Shown here piece after piece: positions 31,125 through 36,380 of a DNA stretch of 36,380 nt (the first letter of the stretch is position 1; every line of letters begins with the position of its first letter). Below the pieces are notes generated by a model. It worked only from the letters and a program-made list of their open reading frames with translations. It ran no database searches and had not been told where the DNA came from. The translations under genes and the position numbers were made by a program. The stretch comes from Anaerolineae bacterium (GTDB lineage: Bacteria > Chloroflexota > Anaerolineae > Aggregatilineales > Phototrophicaceae), in NCBI GenBank assembly GCA_022825675.1, contig JAJDWK010000025.1:1-36380 (forward strand), in the 5' to 3' direction.

Positions 31125-31549
31125 CCGCCACTCCTCCCGTCCCGAGCTTGGAAACTCTTATACACGGGGAACGGCGACAGGTATCAGCATTTGCTGATTA
31201 TGTTGAAATTACTGGGGGCGCAAAAGTCTTTTCCGTAAGCAAGCGCAAGTACGTTATGCGACAAAGAACGGTATTCGCACAAGTGGTATCGCCCGCACTA
31301 AATCCCAACTGGTAGGGGCGACTCTGTGAGTCGCCCCCGGAAATTGCTTTTATATTGAGGGCGTTCCAACGAAACGCCCTACATCAAGTCTTTTTCTGCG
31401 GATTTATAGGAAAATCTTTGTGTCCTTTGTGTCTTTGTGGTGAAGAATATTTTGATGCGCTTGCCCCGCCCCCGCCCGCGATTGCTGGACGATAGCGCCA
31501 AACTATATTACTATGGAAGCAAGCAGCTAAATGCCAGCAGGGGGGCGCT
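31125..31549. repeat. gene-free spacer with hairpins and dispersed repeats
   Basis: It contains a diverged copy of the cgcaagta..tatgcga motif (31231-31262), hairpin GGGGCGACTC/GAGTCGCCCC (31315-31337), hairpin GGGCGTT/AACGCCC (31359-31379), and a tgtgtctttgtggtgaa..ttgatgcg repeat (31408-31458). The last 90 bp before 31550 may hold the promoter of the next operon (ctatattactatgg near 31502-31515). No gene is supported. Confidence 0.6.
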
Positions 31550-32230
31550 ATGTCTATCCGCAATCTGCATATTTTGATTCTTGTTTCGGTCGCCTATGTC
31601 GCCGCGCAGATGGTGGCGGATATCTCCACCCTGCGCAGCCTGACGCTTTTTGGCATCAGCGTCAGCGCCTTTTCTATCGCCTATCCGCTGACCTTCACCC
31701 TGCGCGATATGGCGCACAAACTGGCGGGACCGCGGGTGGCGCGCACCCTCATCTTCGCCGCCGCCGCCATTTATCTGATTGTGCAAGCCTTCTTCGCGCT
31801 CATCGCCAATCTGTCGCCCGCGATGACGCCCGAAGAGCAGACCGCGCTGGGGCAATTCCTGAGGCCAGAATGGCGCTTTTTGATGGCGGCGGTGGTCGCT
31901 TCGGTGCTGTCCCAGCTTGCCGATACCGAGATTTATACGCGCTGGCAGAATCGCTTCGGCGGCGAGAAGCAGTGGGGGCGCGTGCTCGTCAGCAATCTCA
32001 TCAGCATCCCGCTCGATCGCATCCTGTTTCTGCTGCTGGCTATGGCAGGCTCGATGAGCACGGACGGGCTGGTCGAAGCCTTCATCGGCACGACCGTTGT
32101 GCGCCTGATATTCGGCATCATCACCATCCCCGGCATCTACCTGGTCGAGGAGCATTCGCAAGACTGGGCGCATATCACCGAGATTGAACATACCGACCCG
32201 CCGTCTTTCTCGCGGGGGAAAAACGGCTAA
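31550..32230 (+). CDS. yhhQ: VUT-family transporter, YhhQ-like (queuosine precursor uptake)
   Basis: The 226-residue protein has about six membrane helices and the family segments SIAYPLTFTLRDMAHKLAG, SQLADTEIYTRWQNRF and VSNLISIPLDRILFLLLA. Members import queuosine precursors such as preQ0 or preQ1 for tRNA modification. The length is normal for YhhQ. AGGGGGG lies 5 nt before ATG 31550. The next gene begins 15 bp after its stop, so the three genes up to YfhO may be co-transcribed despite unrelated functions. Confidence 0.85.
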   Translation: MSIRNLHILILVSVAYVAAQMVADISTLRSLTLFGISVSAFSIAYPLTFTLRDMAHKLAGPRVARTLIFAAAAIYLIVQAFFALIANLSPAMTPEEQTALGQFLRPEWRFLMAAVVASVLSQLADTEIYTRWQNRFGGEKQWGRVLVSNLISIPLDRILFLLLAMAGSMSTDGLVEAFIGTTVVRLIFGIITIPGIYLVEEHSQDWAHITEIEHTDPPSFSRGKNG

Positions 32231-32245
32231 GACGCGCCGCCGCCG

Positions 32246-33217
32246 ATGTCTATCGCGCTGATTTCGTCTTTGTACCGCTGGGAAGCGCATGCGCCAGCGT
32301 TCACGGCGGCGCTTCTCAGCTTTGCCCAGCGCGTCAGCGAGAGCGGCATCGCCGTGCAGTATCTGCCGATTGTCAACGATGCCAGCCGCCGCGAGCGCGA
32401 CTGCATCGAGCGCCTTTCTGCGAAAATCAACCGCCGCGCTATCGGGCGCATGAGCCCGCAGTATGTGCCGCGGGAGAGTTTATACGCTTCCTGGAATCGG
32501 GCGCTGCGCCTGACGGACGCGCACTATTTCGCGCCTTGGAACGCCGATGACATCCGCCATGCCGGCGCTTTTATCGCCGGCTATCGCGCCCTGGAAGCGG
32601 GCGCGGAGCTGGTGGATTTCCCCTTCACGCAGCGGCGGCGCTCCCGCTTCTTCCGCCTCGTCCCGCGGGAGCGGCGGCGACAGCTTCCCTGCCGCTTTGA
32701 GCGTGGGCGCTTCACCCGCGCTAATGGCTTAAGCGCGTTTTTTATGGCGAGCGCCGCGCTTTATCAGCGGCTCGGTCCTTTTGACGCCAATTTCCAAGTC
32801 GCGGGCGATACCGAATGGGCGAGCCGCGCCTTCGGCGGCGCGCGCTTCCAGGCAGGCGCGGAGCTCGGCGGCGAATTCCTGCTGCATGGCGGCAATTTGA
32901 GCAATACCGGGCGCGAGCGCGAAGATATCGAAGTCAACATTATTTTCCTGCGCCGCCGCCGCTGGCAGCAGTTGGTGCCAGCCAATCCCGCCAAAATGCG
33001 CGCGGCATGGGAGGGCTGGGGCAATCCCGCGGGGGCGGGGCTGCCCGCTGCTGTCGCCGATTTCCTGTGGGGCGCGGGCGCGCTGCGGCGCTGGCAGCGC
33101 TGGCAGCGGGAACGGCGGCAGCCGCCAGCGCTGCGCCGCCTCCGCCTGGCATTGGCGGCGCGCGGGCTGATTCACAGCATCGAATGGTCGCTCGCCCAGG
33201 GGGAACATCGCTTCTGA
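32246..33217 (+). CDS. glycosyltransferase family 2-like protein
   Basis: The 323-residue soluble protein has a GT-A-like beginning (MSIALISSLYRWEAHAPAFTAALLSF), ESLYASWNRALRLTDAHYFAPWNADD (~75-100) ending in the acidic nucleotide-sugar/metal motif, and GPFDANFQVAGDTEWASRAF (~180-199), where GT2 enzymes carry the acceptor-side D-x-x or E-D motif. The C-terminus is basic. The sugar is unknown. Its stop overlaps the YfhO start by 1 bp (TGATG), so both probably act on the same glycan. Confidence 0.8.
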   Translation: MSIALISSLYRWEAHAPAFTAALLSFAQRVSESGIAVQYLPIVNDASRRERDCIERLSAKINRRAIGRMSPQYVPRESLYASWNRALRLTDAHYFAPWNADDIRHAGAFIAGYRALEAGAELVDFPFTQRRRSRFFRLVPRERRRQLPCRFERGRFTRANGLSAFFMASAALYQRLGPFDANFQVAGDTEWASRAFGGARFQAGAELGGEFLLHGGNLSNTGREREDIEVNIIFLRRRRWQQLVPANPAKMRAAWEGWGNPAGAGLPAAVADFLWGAGALRRWQRWQRERRQPPALRRLRLALAARGLIHSIEWSLAQGEHRF

Positions 33218-35928
33218 TGACGCGCCCCCGCCTGCTGCTATTCGCTGGCTGCCTCGCGGTCAGCGCGCTCTTTTTCCATCAATTGCTCATCGGCGGCGGG
33301 ATATTGGCGCGCGGCGACACACACGACTATTTCTATCCCTATTGGGATGCGCGCAACGCCCACTTCCGCGCCGGGCAGTTGCCACTGTGGTCAAACGAAC
33401 TGTTTATGGGAATCCCGCTGCTGGCGAACCCGCAGCTGGGCACATTCTATCCGCTCAATTGGCTGACGGCGCCCTTACGCGCGCCCGCCGCCATTAGCCT
33501 CAGCATCTGGCTGCATACGGCGCTGGCGGCTGCTGGCGCCGCCTGCCTCTATCGTCAGGCGGTCAGCAAGCGCTGGCTGCCCGCTTGCGCCGCCGCGCTT
33601 GTCTATGGCTTTGGCGGTTACCTGGGCGCGCATGTCGAGCAGATAAATCAACTGCAAGGCTTGGCTTGGCTGCCGATAGTCTTCGCCCTCGCCCACCGCT
33701 TGCTGACTGGCGCCAGTCCGCGCATGAGCGGGCTGCTGCTGGCTTTGGCATTGGCGCTGCAAATCTTCAGCGGGCACACGCAAACAGTCTTTGTCAGCGG
33801 GCTGGGCTTGGCGGTATTCGCGCTGGCGCTGGCGGCAAAACAGCGCCGCCGCCCGCGGGCATTACTTGAGTTCGCGCGGCGGCTGCTGATGCTGCTGGCG
33901 GCGGGCGGCGGCGCGCTGCTGCTGGCGCTGCCGCAATTGCTGCCCAGCCTGGAGCTGCTGCTGCTGTCCAACCGCGGCGGCGGCTTCAGCGCGGAGGCGG
34001 CGGGCGCGTTCTCGCTGCCGCCGGGGGCGCTGGGGCGCGCCTTCCTGCCGGGTTATGATGGGCAGCTCTTCGGCGAATACATCGCCTATATCGGCCTGAT
34101 TGGCTTGGGCTTGGCGCTTTGGGCGCTGCTCGCCCGCCCCTTAAACGACCGCGACCGCTGGATTTGGCTCTGCCTGGCGCTGGTCGGGCTGGCGCTGGCG
34201 CTGGGGCGCTACAACCCGCTCTATCCGCTGCTGTCGCAGCTGCCCGGCTTCACCTTCTTTCGTGTGCCCGCCCGCTTTCTGGCGCTGGTCAGCCTGGCGC
34301 TGGCGCTGCTGGCGGGGCTGGGGCTGGAGGCGCTTGAGCCGCTGGCAGCGCCGCCACGCCAGCGCCAGCGGCGCATTCTGCTGGTGGCGCTCGCCCTCGG
34401 CGCTTTGATCGCGGCGACCCGCTTCCTGCTGATTGCCGACCCCAGCTTGATATTCGGCGACAGCGCCATCAGCGACCGCTCACTGCTGCTTTGGCTGGGC
34501 AGCGGGCTGTTGGCGTTGCTGCTGATAGGGCGGCGCGGGCGCTGGCTGCCGCCGCTGGCGCTGCTATTGCTGGGCGCGGAGCTGTTCCTCGCCTCACAGA
34601 ACCTTCCCTATAACGATGTCGCGCCGCCCGATGTCTATTTGGAGCAGCGCTTCACCATCAGCCAATTACGCGCCTATCAAGCCGAAACGCTTGTGCCCGG
34701 GCGCACGCTTTCCATCAGCCGCATGCGCTTTGACCCCGGCGATATTGCCGCGCTGCGCGCCCGCTTCGGGGAACGCGGCATGGGCTATGTCGCGCAATTT
34801 CACGCGCTTGACGCCGTGAAAAAAGGCGAGCTGCTGCAGCCCAATCTGGCGCTGACCTGGGGCATCCCGACTGTTGACGGCTTCGGCGGCGGCCTCACGC
34901 CCAGCCGCCACTGGACGCGCTTGAGCGCGCTGCTGCTGCCGCCGGCGGCGCAAAGGGCGGTCGATGGCCGTCTGGGCGCGCGCCTGGCGCTGGAGGCTTG
35001 CCGCGGCGCTTGCATCCCGCCGCGGCGCTGGCTGCAAGCCACCGATACCCGCTATATCATCACCGACAAGCTCAGCGATGTCTGGCACGAGGGCATCGCC
35101 TATGACACAACATTGGCGCGCTTTTGGGCGGCGGTCACGGAACTGCCGCCGGCGGACGCGCTCTATGACGAAGCGCGCATCTTGCACCGCGCGCCCCTAG
35201 CCGGCTGGGAGTCCACGCCGGTGCCGCCCTGGAACGACCAGTTGACCATCACCGATATCCCCGGCGCGGGCGCATTCCTGCGCGCGGGGGCGGATGTGCT
35301 CGCCATCACCCTCGTCAACAGCCGCCAGCGAGAGCTTTTCCTGCAGCTGCAGCCGCCGCCATTCGAGCGCGCGCTTTCCAGCGCCGTCAAAGTCTATCGG
35401 CATGGCAGCGAAGACGACCGCGCCTTCCTGGTGACAGCTGCGCCCATCCTGCCGGATGACGCGGCGGGGGACGAACGCGCCCAGCAATTGCTGCGTGAGG
35501 GCGCGCCAGTTGTGCTGCAAGGCAATGCGGAGCCGCGCGCGGGGGCGTTGGACGCCAGCGCCGCCGCCATCATCACCGCTTACACGGCGACTGAAGTCGC
35601 GCTGCACGTCGACGCCTCCGCGCCCGCCTATCTCATCCTGCTGGATGCCCATTACCCGGGCTGGCAAGCGACGGTCAACGGCATCAGCGCGCCGATATAC
35701 CGGGCGAATCTGGTCTTCCGCGCCGTGCCCGTGCCAGCAGGCGCGAGCCGCGTCGTCTTTCGCTTTCAGCCGCGCCTGTGGGGCAGCGCCCTCGCTCTCG
35801 GCGGCGGGCTGTGGCTCTTGGCGGGCGGCATCTGGTGGCATTGGCGGCGGCGGGAGCGCAGCAATAGGGCGGAGATTCCACAAGGATTTTTACCACCGAG
35901 TACACCGAGATACACCGAGAAAAAATGA
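33217..35928 (+). CDS. YfhO-family integral membrane protein
   Basis: The 903-residue protein starts at ATG 33217, overlapping the previous stop. About 12-13 membrane helices fill residues 1-470, after an external loop GDTHDYFYPYWDARNAHFRAGQLPLWSNELFMGIPLLANPQLGTFYPLNWL typical of YfhO (GT-C type). FRVPARFLALVSLALALLAGLGLEAL is also conserved. The large external C-terminal domain ends with the beta-sandwich APAYLILLDAHYPGWQATVNGISAPIYRANLVFRAVPVPAGASRVVFRFQP. YfhO in Gram-positives glycosylates cell-wall or lipoteichoic polymers. Partnership with the upstream GT2-like protein fits lipid-linked sugar synthesis and export-side transfer. The longer frame from 32815 is an antiphase artefact. Confidence 0.9.
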   Translation: MTRPRLLLFAGCLAVSALFFHQLLIGGGILARGDTHDYFYPYWDARNAHFRAGQLPLWSNELFMGIPLLANPQLGTFYPLNWLTAPLRAPAAISLSIWLHTALAAAGAACLYRQAVSKRWLPACAAALVYGFGGYLGAHVEQINQLQGLAWLPIVFALAHRLLTGASPRMSGLLLALALALQIFSGHTQTVFVSGLGLAVFALALAAKQRRRPRALLEFARRLLMLLAAGGGALLLALPQLLPSLELLLLSNRGGGFSAEAAGAFSLPPGALGRAFLPGYDGQLFGEYIAYIGLIGLGLALWALLARPLNDRDRWIWLCLALVGLALALGRYNPLYPLLSQLPGFTFFRVPARFLALVSLALALLAGLGLEALEPLAAPPRQRQRRILLVALALGALIAATRFLLIADPSLIFGDSAISDRSLLLWLGSGLLALLLIGRRGRWLPPLALLLLGAELFLASQNLPYNDVAPPDVYLEQRFTISQLRAYQAETLVPGRTLSISRMRFDPGDIAALRARFGERGMGYVAQFHALDAVKKGELLQPNLALTWGIPTVDGFGGGLTPSRHWTRLSALLLPPAAQRAVDGRLGARLALEACRGACIPPRRWLQATDTRYIITDKLSDVWHEGIAYDTTLARFWAAVTELPPADALYDEARILHRAPLAGWESTPVPPWNDQLTITDIPGAGAFLRAGADVLAITLVNSRQRELFLQLQPPPFERALSSAVKVYRHGSEDDRAFLVTAAPILPDDAAGDERAQQLLREGAPVVLQGNAEPRAGALDASAAAIITAYTATEVALHVDASAPAYLILLDAHYPGWQATVNGISAPIYRANLVFRAVPVPAGASRVVFRFQPRLWGSALALGGGLWLLAGGIWWHWRRRERSNRAEIPQGFLPPSTPRYTEKK

Positions 35929-36116
35929 GAAAAAAATGAGAAAATCTCAGTAAGTACAAGTAAGTTATGCGAAATCGCGCCTCAAGCACCCATCCCCCAG
36001 CCCCTTCGCCATCTTTATGGCGCATGGAGCGCAGGGTGGGGGGAAATCAGAGTATTCAACAGCCGCCACCGGGGCGCGCATGCTATAGAAACAAAAGGGA
36101 GCCTACGGAGACTACA
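35929..36116. repeat. spacer with dispersed repeats
   Basis: The ttttaccaccgagtacacc repeat (from 35885) overlaps the YfhO stop. Then come tctcagtaagtacaagtaag (35945-35974), a ccatcccccagcccc tract with hairpin CGCCAT/ATGGCG (~36008-36023), and ggggggaaatcagag (36039-36053), similar to ggggggaagtcagag near 18740. The last 30 bp hold the ribosome binding site of the next gene. Confidence 0.6.
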
Positions 36117-36380
36117 ATGAAACTGGGAAGCTATGTAGAAATCTTGAACTATGTGCCCGATGCCGCCGAAGCCGGCGCCTATTATCAGCAGCTGGGATTA
36201 GAGCCGCTGGGGGACGATGTCTACACCGATGGGCGCTACCACCTGCATCTGCTGGCGGGCGCGGGCATCAACCCGACGCTGCGCTACTTCGGCAGCGATA
36301 TTGACGGGCTGAAGGCGCGCGGGCTGCCCATCCATGGGGGGCGGCTGGAAAGCCCGGCGGGCATCAACATCCTGCTCAGC
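36117..36380 (+). CDS. VOC (glyoxalase-like) family protein, N-terminal part
   Basis: Eighty-eight codons from ATG 36117 are visible before the window ends; GGAG lies 6 nt upstream. The text MKLGSYVEILNYVPDAAEAG, then YYQQLGLEPLGDDVYTDGRYHLHLLAG, shows the beta-alpha-beta-beta-beta unit of the vicinal oxygen chelate fold. Family members include glyoxalases, ring-cleaving dioxygenases and resistance proteins. The specific role cannot be set from the fragment. Confidence 0.75.
   Translation, partial: MKLGSYVEILNYVPDAAEAGAYYQQLGLEPLGDDVYTDGRYHLHLLAGAGINPTLRYFGSDIDGLKARGLPIHGGRLESPAGINILLS

Noticed and set aside
32815..33216. N-terminal extension of the YfhO frame
   Set aside because: It overlaps the GT2-like gene in another frame, and the TGATG junction at 33215-33219 gives a better coupled start before the first membrane helix.
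1..36380. CRISPR arrays, tRNA or rRNA genes, prophage
   Set aside because: No regularly spaced identical repeats, no cloverleaf or rRNA segments recognised, and no phage structural genes; the recurring motifs are irregularly spaced and diverged.

Overview
The window looks like a chromosomal stretch of a GC-rich bacterium, most plausibly a Chloroflexota (Anaerolineae-like) genome or metagenome bin. That placement is inferred from the gene mix (WD40 and Uma2 proteins, YfhO, family-1 sugar ABC transporter, a PFK of the GGxGT/PKTIDND lineage) and from intergenic spaces packed with short dispersed repeats. No rRNA, tRNA, CRISPR array or phage module was seen.

Left end (1-3550): the start of an IS1-like transposase lies at the edge. 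Next comes an AT-richer 2.66-kb insert (319-2982) between two 119-bp copies of the 5' end of thpR. The insert carries a compact RiPP (ribosomally made, modified peptide) operon read leftward: a promoter, a 62-codon precursor candidate with a strong ribosome binding site, a hairpin, and a fused radical-SAM/SPASM plus HExxH maturase. The right-hand repeat rebuilds an intact thpR.

3526-7796: an MFS transporter and a small secreted protein diverge from a palindromic operator. They are followed by a MITE with a 10-bp target duplication, an HpaI-type aldolase and 6-phosphofructokinase.

7944-16395: a metal-homeostasis block centred on a Fur-family gene. Three inverted-repeat operators lie in the divergent intergenic region. 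Leftward run fur, an unknown protein, a degenerate COG0523-like protein, a full COG0523 GTPase and a WD40 protein. Rightward run a FecB/FecCD/ATPase importer and a CbiX-ferredoxin fusion, joined by overlapping start and stop codons. The metal is probably zinc or cobalt/cobalamin; the sequence does not decide.

16497-26912: Uma2 protein, TrmH methyltransferase, an endonuclease/exonuclease/phosphatase protein, a repeat-rich spacer with an FN3-like remnant, galactokinase, a second MITE copy, a three-gene carbohydrate ABC transporter with a hairpin between binding protein and permease, and a polytopic glycosyltransferase-like protein.

26881-36380: a small coiled-coil protein; then a promoter, an 18-codon peptide with five consecutive Cys codons, a terminator-like structure and cysteine synthase, the layout of a cysteine-responsive attenuator. 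Then a cupin, MogA/MoaB, two related membrane-anchored unknowns, a YhhQ-type transporter, a GT2-like protein, YfhO, and the start of a VOC protein.

Most convincing candidates for undescribed biology: the RiPP operon inserted at thpR, and the polycysteine leader ahead of cysteine synthase.
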